DNA of 64,000 bases from Firmicutes bacterium UBA5493 (GTDB lineage: Bacteria; Bacillota; Limnochordia; Darwinibacteriales; Darwinibacteriaceae): NCBI GenBank assembly GCA_002424045.1, contig DIPH01000025.1, forward strand, positions 1-64,000, given 5' to 3'. The position numbers and the translations under genes are program-made. Shown piece by piece: positions 17,054-26,576 of the stretch (position 1 is its first letter; each line of letters opens with the position of its first letter). Under the pieces are notes generated by a model. The model saw only the letters and a program-made list of their open reading frames with translations. It searched no databases and was not told the origin of the DNA.

Positions 17054-17799
17054 TAACTAACTCGTTGTAATCCGTAGCTCGCCGGGTCCATAATCTGTTC
17101 TGCCGATCCTACAATGAAAAATCCTGAGGGTTTCAAGGATTGAACAAAACTGTTGATCAACCTCTTTTGGGTTTCACTGGTAAAGTAGATGAATACATTG
17201 CGACACAAAATGAGATCAAAATCGCGTTCGTAGACGCTTCTCAGTAGATCGTGTTTCTTAAAGATCACTTGTTTCTTAATACTCTCGTCGATTATCCAGT
17301 CTCCGTTACTCTTCTTGGTGAAGTACTTGTCCAAATATTTCTGTGGCGTACCGGCAATTTGGTTTGGAAGGTACACGCCGGCTTTAGCCTTCTCTAGAGC
17401 CGTCTCATCTAAGTCTGTAGCCAGAAGAAGACTGGGTGTGAACCTTGCCTCATTCATGAGGATGGTGATAGAGTAGATCTCAGCGCCAATGGAGGCACCG
17501 GCACTCCAAATCCGGGGGCGATTGCCACGGCTGATTTCGGGCAATACCTTTTCTTCAATGACATCAAACACCTTAGTGTCTCGGAAAAAGTTGGAGGTAT
17601 TAATCGTTAGGTAGCCTGTGAATTTTTCTCGATGCTCAAGATCCTTGTCAAGGGTCTCCACGAGCTGATTATAGGAATTAAGTTGATGACGCTCCACCCA
17701 CTGGTTGATACGTCTTCGCATTTGTTGATCCTTATACGCAGTGAGATCAATTCCGAGTATCTGATTGATATCTCGCTTTAGTTTCTCATAGTCTACCAT
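17029..17799 (-). CDS. cheR: Chemotaxis protein methyltransferase CheR
   Basis: CheR methylates glutamates of chemoreceptors using S-adenosylmethionine. The 256 aa protein has the N-terminal helical domain and a Rossmann methyltransferase domain: 'RIWSAGASIGAEIYSI' (SAM loop; Ala replaces the more common Cys/Ser-rich turn) and 'FDLILCRNVFIYF' (the CRNVxIYF signature). It lies 13 bases downstream of cheB, its antagonist. Confidence 0.95.
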   Translation of the reverse strand: MVDYEKLKRDINQILGIDLTAYKDQQMRRRINQWVERHQLNSYNQLVETLDKDLEHREKFTGYLTINTSNFFRDTKVFDVIEEKVLPEISRGNRPRIWSAGASIGAEIYSITILMNEARFTPSLLLATDLDETALEKAKAGVYLPNQIAGTPQKYLDKYFTKKSNGDWIIDESIKKQVIFKKHDLLRSVYERDFDLILCRNVFIYFTSETQKRLINSFVQSLKPSGFFIVGSAEQIMDPASYGLQRVSYCIYKKTL

Positions 17800-17812
17800 G
17801 TGACACCTCGTT

Positions 17813-18889
17813 TTACCTCATAGCAGATATTAGTTCCGTGATCACCCTACCAATTTGATCCAGGGGCAAAATGTAGTCAGCATTGCCTTCTTCTGCCACT
17901 ACTCGTGGCATACTGTAAATCGTCGAGGTACTCTTATCCTGAGCAATCGTAATGCCACCAGCCTTCTTGATTTCGGCCATGCCTTTTGCCCCGTCTCTAC
18001 CCATTCCCGTTAGAATCACGCCTAGGATCCTCTTACCATAGACCGCAGGAAGTCTTTCCATCGTAACGTCAATAGCCGGCCTGAGAAACATGACCCGCTC
18101 ATCTTGGTTTAGCTTGATGCGCCGCTCATGTGTAATCGTAAGATGATAATCTCCAGGGGCAATGAGCACCTTACCATTTTCCACAAGGTCACCATCAGTG
18201 GCCTCTTTTATTGGAAATGGGCACAGACTGTTCAAGCGCTCGGCAAAACTCCTGGTAAAGTCCTTGGGCATATGCTGTACCACAACCATTGCTGCTGGAA
18301 GATTGGCTGGTATGGAAGCAAAAACCCCTTCAAGTGCCTTAGGACCGCCTGTGGATGAGCCGATGATCACAAGCTTCTCGGCCACTCCTGTAGCAGGACG
18401 ATCAAAAACCGGTAGCGAAGGAGACTTAATAATACGAGGACGTTTCGCTGGTTCGGAAGGTTGCAGCTGAGCTACGGCAGCCAAGCGTACCTTCTCTTTT
18501 ATCTCCGTGGCAATTCCATCCAAAGCGGGCGAACCGGTGCCAGAGGGGTGCCCTCCGGGGTGCCCACTAGGTTTAGCGATAAAATCAACTGCACCAAGGG
18601 ACAAGGCTTGAATCGTGGTTTCGGATCCCTTGCGCGTCTCACTGCTGAGCATAACCACTGGAAGCGGTTTTGTCTCCATGATGTGTTTCAGCGTTTCTAG
18701 CCCATCCATGATAGGCATCTCCACATCTAACGTAACTACATCCACGTCTAGCTTCGCTAGTTTTCTTAGGGCATCTTGGCCATTTCGCGCGTAGCCCGCA
18801 ACCTCGAGCTCTGGATCCTCATTAATGATCTCTGTAATCAACTTGCGCATAAAAGCACTATCATCTACTACAAAAACCCTAATAGGCAT
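17813..18889 (-). CDS. cheB: Chemotaxis response regulator protein-glutamate methylesterase CheB
   Basis: CheB removes receptor methyl groups when phosphorylated by CheA. The receiver domain has Asp10 and the phosphorylated Asp55 ('VVTLDVEMPIMDG'). The C-terminal methylesterase has the Ser of 'IGSSTGGPKAL', the His of 'VVQHMPKDF' and the Asp of 'TGMGRDGAKG'. The linker holds a short Gly-His-Pro repeat ('GHPGGHPSG'). The ATG at 18889 is 9 bases after GAGG; a TTG at 18904 is less likely. The gene follows cheD directly. Confidence 0.96.
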   Translation of the reverse strand: MPIRVFVVDDSAFMRKLITEIINEDPELEVAGYARNGQDALRKLAKLDVDVVTLDVEMPIMDGLETLKHIMETKPLPVVMLSSETRKGSETTIQALSLGAVDFIAKPSGHPGGHPSGTGSPALDGIATEIKEKVRLAAVAQLQPSEPAKRPRIIKSPSLPVFDRPATGVAEKLVIIGSSTGGPKALEGVFASIPANLPAAMVVVQHMPKDFTRSFAERLNSLCPFPIKEATDGDLVENGKVLIAPGDYHLTITHERRIKLNQDERVMFLRPAIDVTMERLPAVYGKRILGVILTGMGRDGAKGMAEIKKAGGITIAQDKSTSTIYSMPRVVAEEGNADYILPLDQIGRVITELISAMR

Positions 18890-18900
18890 GATCATCACCC

Positions 18901-19383
18901 TCAAATCTCAACAGCCTCTTTGCCTATTGCAGTAACGGTTACAATTCCACTATCAACAAAAAAGCGCATTTTGCGCCCATGACCACCCGCAACATCCTTA
19001 CCAATGATCGCAATACCATGTTTGTCAAGGTGCCCTGTGACGGCTTCAATGTTCTGCTGTCCAATACTTGTACTATTAGCACTTAAATTTGGGAAGAGGT
19101 TGGCCCCTCCTGCCATTTTGGCTTGAAGACGGGACTTTCTAGCGCCCAACTTCACCGCTTCGTCAATCATGGCTGGGATACCTGTATCAGCATACTTACC
19201 GGGTGGCGCGCTAGAATCCTTGGCCCTGCTTTTAGGAAGAAAAATGTGACCCATGACGCCGACTTTGGCAACAGCATCATACATTGTAACACCAATACAC
19301 GAGCCAAGACCCACAGTGGTCAAAATGCCCTGTGTCTTAAAGGAGCTGATCTGCCCCATATTGACAAAGACTTCTGTCATCAT
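18901..19383 (-). CDS. cheD: Chemoreceptor glutamine deamidase CheD
   Basis: CheD deamidates receptor glutamines and, in Bacillus, also binds CheC to stimulate its CheY-P phosphatase activity. The catalytic Cys29 ('GLGSCIGV') and His46 ('MGHIFLP') are present, and the length of 160 aa is typical. Two adjacent ATGs could serve as start (19383 or 19380; the second is 7 bases from GGAGG). It overlaps the cheC stop by 4 bases, so CheC and CheD are translationally coupled, in keeping with their complex. Confidence 0.95.
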   Translation of the reverse strand: MMTEVFVNMGQISSFKTQGILTTVGLGSCIGVTMYDAVAKVGVMGHIFLPKSRAKDSSAPPGKYADTGIPAMIDEAVKLGARKSRLQAKMAGGANLFPNLSANSTSIGQQNIEAVTGHLDKHGIAIIGKDVAGGHGRKMRFFVDSGIVTVTAIGKEAVEI

Positions 19384-19976
19384 ACGTCCTCCAGACCCAA
19401 CAACCGAGCGATCTTCTCAAAGTCATCGTCATCGGGAAGAAAGATGATATTTCCCTCAATGGATTCGCCATCGGCAAAGAACTCTGTACGAATCACCGTA
19501 ACCTCATTGGTCACTTGAGCACCGGCCAAGACACTCTCCCATACCGCACCGGCCATATCCACCGCGACTCCGGGAACGCTAGGAGCCATGAGGAGATCGG
19601 TCATTTTGGAGAGAGCGTTAAGGTAAGAGGTAATCATAATATTGCCCAATTCTTGCAAGGCCGAACGGGCCAAATCATCAATCTCCCCACTATCATCGCC
19701 AATCAGTAACCGTAGTAGCACCAAAGCACTATCTAGGGGAAGAAGAAAGGCCATGTGCCCCTTCACATCGCCGGACACAACTACAAAAATACCGACTACT
19801 ACCTGCTCCGAGCCTCCGACATATTCAGCGGCCTGCGAAAAGGGCAACATCTGAGCATCGGGAACAACCAGTTGAAAAAGGCGACCGCTCAACATCTGGG
19901 ACAAAGCTGTGGTGGCATGTCCCGTCCCAATATTGGCGAGTTCCTTAAGGAAATCCAACTTTACCTCATTCATCAC
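19380..19976 (-). CDS. cheC: CheY-P phosphatase CheC
   Basis: CheC dephosphorylates CheY-P in adaptation. Both copies of the phosphatase helix motif are intact: 'LKELANIGTGHATTALS' near the N-terminus and 'SALQELGNIMITSYLNALS' in the middle (E-x2-N in each). The 198 aa length agrees with Bacillus CheC. The start may be GTG 19976 or ATG 19973. It is translated between cheY and cheD. Confidence 0.94.
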   Translation of the reverse strand: MMNEVKLDFLKELANIGTGHATTALSQMLSGRLFQLVVPDAQMLPFSQAAEYVGGSEQVVVGIFVVVSGDVKGHMAFLLPLDSALVLLRLLIGDDSGEIDDLARSALQELGNIMITSYLNALSKMTDLLMAPSVPGVAVDMAGAVWESVLAGAQVTNEVTVIRTEFFADGESIEGNIIFLPDDDDFEKIARLLGLEDV

Positions 19977-19987
19977 GCCACCACCCC

Positions 19988-20350
19988 CTAGGAACCAATT
20001 TTGCGAAGTGATTCCACAACACGTTCAGCGTCAAATGGTTTTACAAGAAAGTCTTTAGCGCCCGCGCTAAGAGCTTCAATCACCATAGGTTTTTGCCCCA
20101 TGGCACTACAGACAATGATCTTGGCCTGAGGATCAATCTTCATAATTTCCTTAATAGCAGTAATTCCATCCATTTTAGGCATAGTGATATCCATCGTGAC
20201 CATGTCAGGTTTTAACTCTTGATAAAGGGACACAGCCTCCTCACCGTCTCCCGCTTCACCCACAACATCATAACCGTTTTTTTCAATTACATTCCTCAAT
20301 GTCATACGCATAAATGCCGTATCATCAGTAATTAACACAGTTTTTGCCAT
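19988..20350 (-). CDS. cheY: Chemotaxis response regulator CheY
   Basis: A single receiver domain of 120 aa. The acidic pocket is Asp9-Asp10, the phosphoacceptor is Asp54 ('VTMDITMPKMDG'), the switch region is 'IVCSAM', and the Lys is in 'FLVKPF'. CheY-P binds the flagellar switch through FliM/FliY, which are encoded just upstream. It is 15 bases downstream of cheA. Confidence 0.96.
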   Translation of the reverse strand: MAKTVLITDDTAFMRMTLRNVIEKNGYDVVGEAGDGEEAVSLYQELKPDMVTMDITMPKMDGITAIKEIMKIDPQAKIIVCSAMGQKPMVIEALSAGAKDFLVKPFDAERVVESLRKIGS

Positions 20351-20365
20351 TAGCAGCTCAACTCC

Positions 20366-22363
20366 CTATCCGATTAAAGTACTATTGTCAATAATAAGGG
20401 CAATAGTACCATTGCCCAACACGGTAGCTCCGGCAATTCCTCGAATGTCGTTGAGAATTCCCCTGATGGACTTAATTACGATCTCTTGTTGACCAATGAG
20501 ATCTTCAACGACGAAACCCACCTTCTGACCCCTTATCTCCACAACAATCACAGGTAACGGACCATCTACCTTGAGGGGCTCAAAGCCTAGGCACTCGGCC
20601 AGGTCATAGAGCGGCAATACTTCATTACGTAACATGATGACACTGTGTTGCTGCACAGTCTTGATCTGGCTGTGCTCTACTTGAATGTTCTCTCGTACCG
20701 CCTGAATAGGTATGGCGAGGGTCTCTCCGTCGGCTACCACCAGTAAAGCCTTAATGATAGCTAGGGTTAAAGGAAGCTTGATGATGGTGCGCAAGAATTG
20801 CCCTGGTTCGGATTCGATCTCAATGGTTCCACTCAGGGACTCAACAGTAGACTTGACTGCATCGAGTCCCACGCCTCTACCAGAAAGGTCTGTAACTGCC
20901 TGGGCAGTAGAAAACCCGGGGCTAAATAGAAGGTCTCCGGCCTCTTCCACTGAGAGCTCTCCATGACCTGGATTCAATAGGCCCCGTTCGATAGCTTTTT
21001 CTCTTATCTTCTCGAGATTCAGTCCCTGACCGTCGTCACTGATCTCAATTAGGATATGGCTACCCTCATGTCTAGCGCCTAAGGTAATGGTTCCAGTTGC
21101 AGGTTTGCTCTTAGCGACTCGTTCGTCCTTGGGTTCAAGACCATGATCAATAGAGTTTCGAATTAAATGCACTAAGGGATCGCCAATTTGATTAACAATC
21201 GAACGGTCCAATTCCGTCATTTCTCCGAAAATCTTCAGGTCAATATCCTTACCGCTGGCCTGGGCCAAGTCCCTAACCATGCGAGGGAAACGATCAAAAA
21301 CTTGTTTGATGGCCACCATCCGCAGACTCATGGCTGCATACTGCAATTCCGTTGTGACCCTATCAAGTTGATCTAGAGCACCTATGCTATCATCGCCCTT
21401 GGCCATTTCCACAACCTGGGTGCGACTCGTGACCAATTCGCCAACCAGATTAATGAGTTTGTCTAATCGCTCCGTTTCCACGCGAACAAGGGCTTCTGGC
21501 CGGTGTTGACGAACTACTGGAGCAGGTGCTAGAGGGCCAGTTTGCGTCAGCCCCTGTTTTTTTGTGGCTGCCGTTTCTAGTGGGGCGGTCTCAACCTCAT
21601 CTGCCATACGTTGCTTTCCATTCTCGTTGGAAAGAACCGCAACCTCCACGCGATCAATTTCTGAGATGTTCTCAACAATGTTTTGTATACTCTCAGGTGG
21701 CTCTTTGGTCAGGATGGTCAGAATAAAGCTATTGTCGAATTTTTCTTCTTCCAATTCCTGCACCGAAGGGTTGCTTTGAATTACAGTGGCCACTTTCTCC
21801 ACTGCTTGAAACACGGTGTAGACGCGAACCGATTTCAAAATCGTGTTGGCTCTCAAAACCACCTTTACGGCTAAGGCTACGTAACCTTGGGCAACAGCCT
21901 GTTTAATGGTCTCACGGTTAAACTCATCGAGTTCAACAGATAAAGGCGCTGTGTCTTGTTGTTGGTCGGGTCTTTCAGACACCGATGTCTTCCGCACTAA
22001 AGCTTCTAAGGCCACAATCTGTTCGCGGACAGGCGTAATGGGTTCTTCGCTAATCGTCTGCTCGAGCAGGATCTCCAGTGTATCAACGGACCGAAATAAA
22101 ATGTTGATAACGTCAATTGTGGGCTCTAGTTCCTGATTTCTGAGCAAATCCAATACGCTTTCCATCTCGTGGGTAAATTCCGCGAGCTCGTCAAAGCCCA
22201 TAGTCCCTGCCATACCCTTGAGGCTGTGAGCTGCCCTAAACATATCATCCACGGTTTCTTTATCGCCCGGATTCTTTTCAAAACTCAGAAGATCCTCGTT
22301 CAGTGACTGAAGGTAATCACGGGCTTCTGCTGCAAACACGTCCTTGAATGAACTAATGTCCAT
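20366..22363 (-). CDS. cheA: Chemotaxis histidine kinase CheA
   Basis: A 665 aa kinase with all five domains: P1 HPt with the phosphorylated His46 ('AAHSLKGMAG'), P2 (about 160-245), P3 dimerisation (about 290-345, 'ERLDKLINLVGELVTSR'), P4 ATPase with the N box 'LIRNSIDHGLE', 'DDGQGL' and 'SGRGVGLDAV', and P5 CheW-like domain at the C-terminus. It phosphorylates CheY and CheB. It follows fliY by 33 bases. Confidence 0.97.
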   Translation of the reverse strand: MDISSFKDVFAAEARDYLQSLNEDLLSFEKNPGDKETVDDMFRAAHSLKGMAGTMGFDELAEFTHEMESVLDLLRNQELEPTIDVINILFRSVDTLEILLEQTISEEPITPVREQIVALEALVRKTSVSERPDQQQDTAPLSVELDEFNRETIKQAVAQGYVALAVKVVLRANTILKSVRVYTVFQAVEKVATVIQSNPSVQELEEEKFDNSFILTILTKEPPESIQNIVENISEIDRVEVAVLSNENGKQRMADEVETAPLETAATKKQGLTQTGPLAPAPVVRQHRPEALVRVETERLDKLINLVGELVTSRTQVVEMAKGDDSIGALDQLDRVTTELQYAAMSLRMVAIKQVFDRFPRMVRDLAQASGKDIDLKIFGEMTELDRSIVNQIGDPLVHLIRNSIDHGLEPKDERVAKSKPATGTITLGARHEGSHILIEISDDGQGLNLEKIREKAIERGLLNPGHGELSVEEAGDLLFSPGFSTAQAVTDLSGRGVGLDAVKSTVESLSGTIEIESEPGQFLRTIIKLPLTLAIIKALLVVADGETLAIPIQAVRENIQVEHSQIKTVQQHSVIMLRNEVLPLYDLAECLGFEPLKVDGPLPVIVVEIRGQKVGFVVEDLIGQQEIVIKSIRGILNDIRGIAGATVLGNGTIALIIDNSTLIG

Positions 22364-22396
22364 GAACTTCCCCCTTTACCAGCGACCTACCTATCT

Positions 22397-23473
22397 CTAT
22401 CGTATGCTCCCTATACGGTCTTTGGGTGTCGCAATTTCTGTAATACGTACCCCAAACTGCTCCCCCACCACTACAACTTCGCCTCGAGCTATCAGCCTCT
22501 CGTTGGCAAATAGTTCGATAGGCTCGCCGTGTAGTGACTCTAGCTCCATGATATGACCGGGACCTAGGCGCAGAATATTATCAATAGCCATTTTTGTGCG
22601 TCCTAGTATCGCCCGCACCTGTACTGGAATATCTCGGATCAAATCAACATTAATGTTCCCTAAGTCATGGGACACCTCAGGCCTGGAGCTCGCGGTAGGG
22701 GCAAATGGCTGAATTTGCGTTTGCACCGGATGGCTTCTGAGATCGACCCACTCGGCAGCAGCACTCAATTCTTCCATCTCCACCTTTGGCTCTGGTTCAG
22801 GAGGCATGAGACTTTTAACCATGTCTTTGGCAAAATCGATCTTAACAATCTGCAAAATCGTACTATCCACTAAATCTTCAATTTCCATGCGAAACGCAAT
22901 GGTGACGACCGCTTCGTCGTCAGGCAAGTTGTCATCTGTTAGAGGATCATGGGCCAAATTGCGCCTGGCGGTACTAGGGGGAGAAATGTCAATCTGGCGC
23001 ACAAAAAGCTCAGACATGGCAGTTGAAGCCGATCCCATCATCATATTCATTGCTTCTGTAACAGCACTAAGGTACAATTCATCGAGTTCAGCCGGCAAGT
23101 TGGTTCCATCTTCACCCATCATCAGATTCCCGATGACTAGGGCGTCATGTTCGTGGATTACAAGTAAATTAACACCCTCTAATCCCACTATATATCCAAC
23201 ATTGACGACGATACACGGTACCGGGTACGATTCTGTGATCTTGGCGGGAGTACTTAAATAAACCTTGGGAACTGTAATGCGCACTTTACGATTTACTAAG
23301 GTACTCAAGGCCGTTGCCGCTGACCCCATGGAAATATTGCCGATCTCGGCTAAGGCATCTTGCTCTACAGCGGTTAGATGAGCATTAATGTCTAAATCGC
23401 TAGAAGTCTCCTGGGAGGTATGCTCGGCCAATAGGGCATCGAGCTCCTCTTGCGTCATGACTCCATCACTCAT
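22397..23473 (-). CDS. fliY: Flagellar switch protein FliY (CheC-like phosphatase fused to FliN domain)
   Basis: The 358 aa protein joins three parts: an N-terminal CheY-P-binding-type peptide ('MTQEELDALLAEH'), a central CheC-like region with two phosphatase motifs ('ALAEIGNISMGSAATALS' and 'VTEAMNMMMGSASTAMS'), and a C-terminal SpoA/FliN domain ('VRAILGRTKMAIDNILRLGP'). This is the Bacillus-type FliY, which both forms the C ring and dephosphorylates CheY-P. GGGGGG lies 7 bases before the ATG. It overlaps the fliM end by 8 bases. Confidence 0.94.
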   Translation of the reverse strand: MSDGVMTQEELDALLAEHTSQETSSDLDINAHLTAVEQDALAEIGNISMGSAATALSTLVNRKVRITVPKVYLSTPAKITESYPVPCIVVNVGYIVGLEGVNLLVIHEHDALVIGNLMMGEDGTNLPAELDELYLSAVTEAMNMMMGSASTAMSELFVRQIDISPPSTARRNLAHDPLTDDNLPDDEAVVTIAFRMEIEDLVDSTILQIVKIDFAKDMVKSLMPPEPEPKVEMEELSAAAEWVDLRSHPVQTQIQPFAPTASSRPEVSHDLGNINVDLIRDIPVQVRAILGRTKMAIDNILRLGPGHIMELESLHGEPIELFANERLIARGEVVVVGEQFGVRITEIATPKDRIGSIR

Positions 23474-24464
23474 CGTCTAGCCCCCCTTCATCGTCGTCTG
23501 TCTCACAGACAGCTGTGACGACCACACCTAACCGCTCTCCTAGTCGACCAGGTGTGCCTTTGAATTTCGTCATGGAACCAATTTTAATGTCTAAGGTCTC
23601 GTTCTTCTTTGTGTTGAGAGGAATCACATCGCCTGGGGCCAAATCCAGCAAATCCTGAACCGTCACCGTCGCTTTTCCCAGTTCCACCTCTACTGGAACG
23701 ATAGCAGAGCGTACTTTGGCTTTGAGTAGTTCAATGCGCTTGGGATCGGGTTGTTGGAGTGACTCAAACATACGAATATGAGTCAAGTTCTTCATAATCG
23801 GTTCCAATGTGCGATGCGGCAGACAAATACTGATCATGTCACTGGTATCGTTGAGAGAAAACCGCATGGTCACAAGGGCCACAGCATCTCTTTCAGAGGA
23901 AACCTGCAAAAACTGAGGGTTACTCTCCATATACTCCAAGTCAAACTGCAAGTTGGCAACGTCTTTCCAGGCATCGCTAAGGTGTGAGGAAAACACACTT
24001 AATACTTGACGCTTCAACACAGCTGTCTCTATATCAGTCAGTCCCCGAGAGCGCCCCATCGGTACTCCATCGCCACCACACAGACGATCATGTAATAAAA
24101 AAGCAATGTCAGGTGTCAACTGCATAACAGAGTAACCCTCTAGTGGTTGGACGCGAAATACGCTTAGAACAGAGGGATTCGGTAAAGAACGGACAAAATC
24201 TCCAAAGAGAATTTGCTCAATGGAGTGAACTCTTACTTCCACTTTGTTGCGAAGCTTGGCCGACATATATCCCGAATAGGTTCGGGAAAACTGTTCGTGG
24301 ATTCTATGTAGGGCTCTAAGGTGTTCCTTAGAGAATTTGTTGGGTCTACTAAAATCATAAACGGGGTCTTCTTCCTTAGGGTCCGTCGTCTCAAGCTCGA
24401 GATCGGGTTGGGAGGCTGCCCGAATTAGCAGATCAATTTCTTCTTGTGACAAAATATCATGCAA
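23466..24464 (-). CDS. fliM: Flagellar motor switch protein FliM
   Basis: FliM is the C-ring subunit that receives CheY-P. A TTG start at 24464 is chosen because it gives the classic N-terminus 'DILSQEEIDLLI' and has GAGGAGG 8 bases upstream; an upstream ATG at 24506 would add 14 residues lacking family resemblance. The middle CheC-like domain lacks the phosphatase residues, as usual, and the C-terminal SpoA domain is 'VEVELGKATVTVQDLLDLAP'. Product length is 332 aa. Confidence 0.94.
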   Translation of the reverse strand: MHDILSQEEIDLLIRAASQPDLELETTDPKEEDPVYDFSRPNKFSKEHLRALHRIHEQFSRTYSGYMSAKLRNKVEVRVHSIEQILFGDFVRSLPNPSVLSVFRVQPLEGYSVMQLTPDIAFLLHDRLCGGDGVPMGRSRGLTDIETAVLKRQVLSVFSSHLSDAWKDVANLQFDLEYMESNPQFLQVSSERDAVALVTMRFSLNDTSDMISICLPHRTLEPIMKNLTHIRMFESLQQPDPKRIELLKAKVRSAIVPVEVELGKATVTVQDLLDLAPGDVIPLNTKKNETLDIKIGSMTKFKGTPGRLGERLGVVVTAVCETDDDEGGLDDE

Positions 24465-24558
24465 TGAATCCACCTCCTCTTCACCTAACTCCGCCTCGAA
24501 ACACAAACCACCCTTTTACTATCTATCGGCATGCAGAGCCCAACCCTTGAGTAAGTTG

Positions 24559-25035
24559 CTATTCGGCTTCGGGCAAATCATGGTCGGAGACAGTCTGCAA
24601 CTGGATGTGTTCTTCGCTGGTTAGGATCTTGTCCACCTCTAGAAGAATGAGCAACCGATTGTCCAGTTTACCGACTCCAGCTAAGTATTCAGCCTTCAAT
24701 CCAGCAATATTACTTGGAGGAGGTTCAATGGCGTCTTCAGGCAGACGCAACGTTTCGGTCACCGAATCCACGATGAAACCTACCATGTTATCGTTAACCT
24801 CCAGCATGATAATGCGGGTGTCTTGCGTATTCTCCTGAGCCGCGAGGCCAAAACGTTTACGCAAAGAGATAACGGGGATAACCTCTCCACGTAAATTCGT
24901 TACACCTTCAATATAACTGGCAACATGCGGAAGGCGCGTGATATGGCTCACTTTTACAATCTCTCGCACATCGGTAATCTCTACACCAAATTCTTCGTTA
25001 TGAAGCTTGAATACGACCAGTTGTCTCTCTTTCAC
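24559..25035 (-). CDS. cheW: Chemotaxis coupling protein CheW
   Basis: CheW links receptors to CheA. The GTG start at 25035 is preferred over an ATG at 25095 because GGAGGGG lies 6 bases upstream and the product then begins 'MKERQLVVFKLHNEEFGVEI', like other CheW proteins. Length is 158 aa. 'VTNLRGEVIPVISLRKRFG' is the family core. The gene is separated by 94 bases from fliM and is probably the first gene of this chemotaxis/switch operon. Confidence 0.93.
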   Translation of the reverse strand: MKERQLVVFKLHNEEFGVEITDVREIVKVSHITRLPHVASYIEGVTNLRGEVIPVISLRKRFGLAAQENTQDTRIIMLEVNDNMVGFIVDSVTETLRLPEDAIEPPPSNIAGLKAEYLAGVGKLDNRLLILLEVDKILTSEEHIQLQTVSDHDLPEAE

Positions 25036-25072
25036 AAAGATCCCCTCCATAGAAGCCCGCTCTAGGCAAGAT

Positions 25073-25102
25073 ATTATATACCTCGCAAATCCCATTGCTT
25101 AA
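25073..25102 (-). promoter_or_regulatory. Possible promoter of cheW and the chemotaxis operon
   Basis: On the minus strand TATAAT (25073-25078) lies 18 bases after TTAAGC (25097-25102). The -10 is perfect, the -35 poor. No clear sigma-D motif (TAAA-N15-GCCGATAT) was seen. Confidence 0.35.
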
Positions 25103-25152
25103 CCTATTTCGCCGTTATGAAGACTTTTCCTTCCCCAAACGCCAAGAATAAT

Positions 25153-25177
25153 GAAACCCCGGAATACCCGGGGTTTC
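25153..25177 (-). terminator. Terminator downstream of spoVAE
   Basis: GAAACCCCGG (25153-25162) and CCGGGGTTTC (25168-25177) form a perfect 10 bp stem with a 5-base loop, 3 bases after the spoVAE stop. The following minus-strand sequence is only moderately T-rich (ATTATTCTT). Confidence 0.75.
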
Positions 25178-25180
25178 GGT

Positions 25181-25531
25181 CTACTTTTGTGGTTTTCGTA
25201 GTAAAGCCCATATACTGCTGAAGACAATTCCCGCTGCTAGACCTAGGCCTGTAATTTCAAAGGCTCCAGTGAACAAGCCCTCCCAGCCTAGCCGCTCTAG
25301 CTCGGAGAGCATCCCCTTAGTGATCGAACTGCCAAATCCCATGACTGGAACCAGCGCTCCAGCTCCGGCAAATTCCTGGAATGGTTCATAGATACCAAGT
25401 CCACTTAAGACTGCACCCAGGCAAACCAGTCCCACTAATAGATGAGCATTGCTACACTTTGTGGTGTCGATAATCAACTGCCCTATTGCACAAATGGCAC
25501 CACCAACTAGAAATGCGATGATGTACTCCAA
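25181..25531 (-). CDS. spoVAE: Stage V sporulation protein AE (SpoVAEb type)
   Basis: A 116 aa membrane protein from a TTG start at 25531 with AGGGGGAG 7 bases upstream. It has about four hydrophobic segments and resembles SpoVAC ('LVGGAICAIGQLIIDTT' compared with 'FVGGVICTVGQVVLNIA'). SpoVA proteins form the inner-membrane channel that moves calcium dipicolinate into the forespore and releases it at germination. The longer frame from 25579 would run into spoVAD. Confidence 0.92.
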   Translation of the reverse strand: MEYIIAFLVGGAICAIGQLIIDTTKCSNAHLLVGLVCLGAVLSGLGIYEPFQEFAGAGALVPVMGFGSSITKGMLSELERLGWEGLFTGAFEITGLGLAAGIVFSSIWALLRKPQK

Positions 25532-25545
25532 ACGATATCTCCCCC

Positions 25546-26550
25546 TTAAGCCTCCAGAGCTACGGCATGGGCAATGCAAGGAATCGATTCTCCCTGTAAC
25601 ACCGTTAATGCGCTTAGTAAAGCGCCTGTGGCCACAACTAAAATACGTCGCGCCTTACCGGATTTTAGCATGTTTAGTGCGTAACCAAGGCCCATTACGG
25701 CTATACAGGCTGCTCCACTTCCCCCAGCCCCCGTTTTTTGATGATCGCCGTAGATTTGACTGCCGCCATCCTGTAAACGTTCCAGGCCTGAAAACCCCTC
25801 TTTTGATAAAAGTAGTCGCAGCATTTTTCTACCGTGTTTCCCTAAATCTCCGGTTAAGACCATGTCATAGTCTTCCAGACCACGGCTTGTGTCCTTTAGA
25901 TGCTGTTTGATCGTGGAAAAAGCCGCAGGGGCCATAGCACTACCCATATCTTGGGAATCCTTTAGCCCCATATCCACGATAGTCCCAAAGGTTGCATGAG
26001 TAACTTGCGGTCCTTGATTGGCAAAACCTAAAAGGGCTACTCCTGCCCCTGTCACCGTATGGTGGTTACTGCTGATATGCTGGATATTCAGTTCAATAGG
26101 GTAGCGGAATTGCCGTTCCGCGGTCTGGTAGTGACTGGCGGTGCCGATGAGGACTTTTTCGGCAAAGTCCCCTTGTAGCAGGGTGGCTCCAAGCCCCATG
26201 GCCTGAGCGAAAGTGGAGCAGGCCCCATAAATGCCTAAAAAGGGCGCAGCATATGTGCTCGCAGCAAGGGTCGAGGAAGTGATCTGGTTAAGCAGATCGC
26301 CAGCGATCAGAAAATGCACGTCTTCGATCTTGGTATTGCTTTGTTGTAGCGTCTTCTCTATGGCCATTTCCAGTATAAGCCGTTCGGTTTTCTCGGGCGT
26401 CTTCTGATCAAGTACATCATCTGGAAGAATCTCATCAAAATCCAATGCATGGGGACCTTTGCCCTCGAGGGGTCCCACTATGGTATAAGAGCTAAGTAGT
26501 CTAGGGACTTTACTAAAGGTCAAGGTTTGGGATCCAAGACGATTACTCAA
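25546..26550 (-). CDS. spoVAD: Stage V sporulation protein AD
   Basis: SpoVAD is the dipicolinic-acid-binding member of the SpoVA complex and has a thiolase-like fold. The 334 aa product contains 'GIYGACSTFAQAMGLGA' (thiolase-type nucleophile region), 'IGTASHYQTAERQFRYP' and 'GSGAACIAVMG'. The TTG at 26550 is preferred: GGGAGGTG lies 8 bases upstream, and that ribosome site would be inside the gene if the ATG at 26568 were used. It is flanked by spoVAC and spoVAE. Confidence 0.94.
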   Translation of the reverse strand: MSNRLGSQTLTFSKVPRLLSSYTIVGPLEGKGPHALDFDEILPDDVLDQKTPEKTERLILEMAIEKTLQQSNTKIEDVHFLIAGDLLNQITSSTLAASTYAAPFLGIYGACSTFAQAMGLGATLLQGDFAEKVLIGTASHYQTAERQFRYPIELNIQHISSNHHTVTGAGVALLGFANQGPQVTHATFGTIVDMGLKDSQDMGSAMAPAAFSTIKQHLKDTSRGLEDYDMVLTGDLGKHGRKMLRLLLSKEGFSGLERLQDGGSQIYGDHQKTGAGGSGAACIAVMGLGYALNMLKSGKARRILVVATGALLSALTVLQGESIPCIAHAVALEA

Positions 26551-26576
26551 AGCACAGACACCTCCCATGGGTTTTT

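Noticed and set aside
18541..18580. Short repeat in the cheB linker (Gly-His-Pro codons)
   Set aside because: Only two imperfect copies in a flexible inter-domain linker; not a DNA repeat element and probably not functional.
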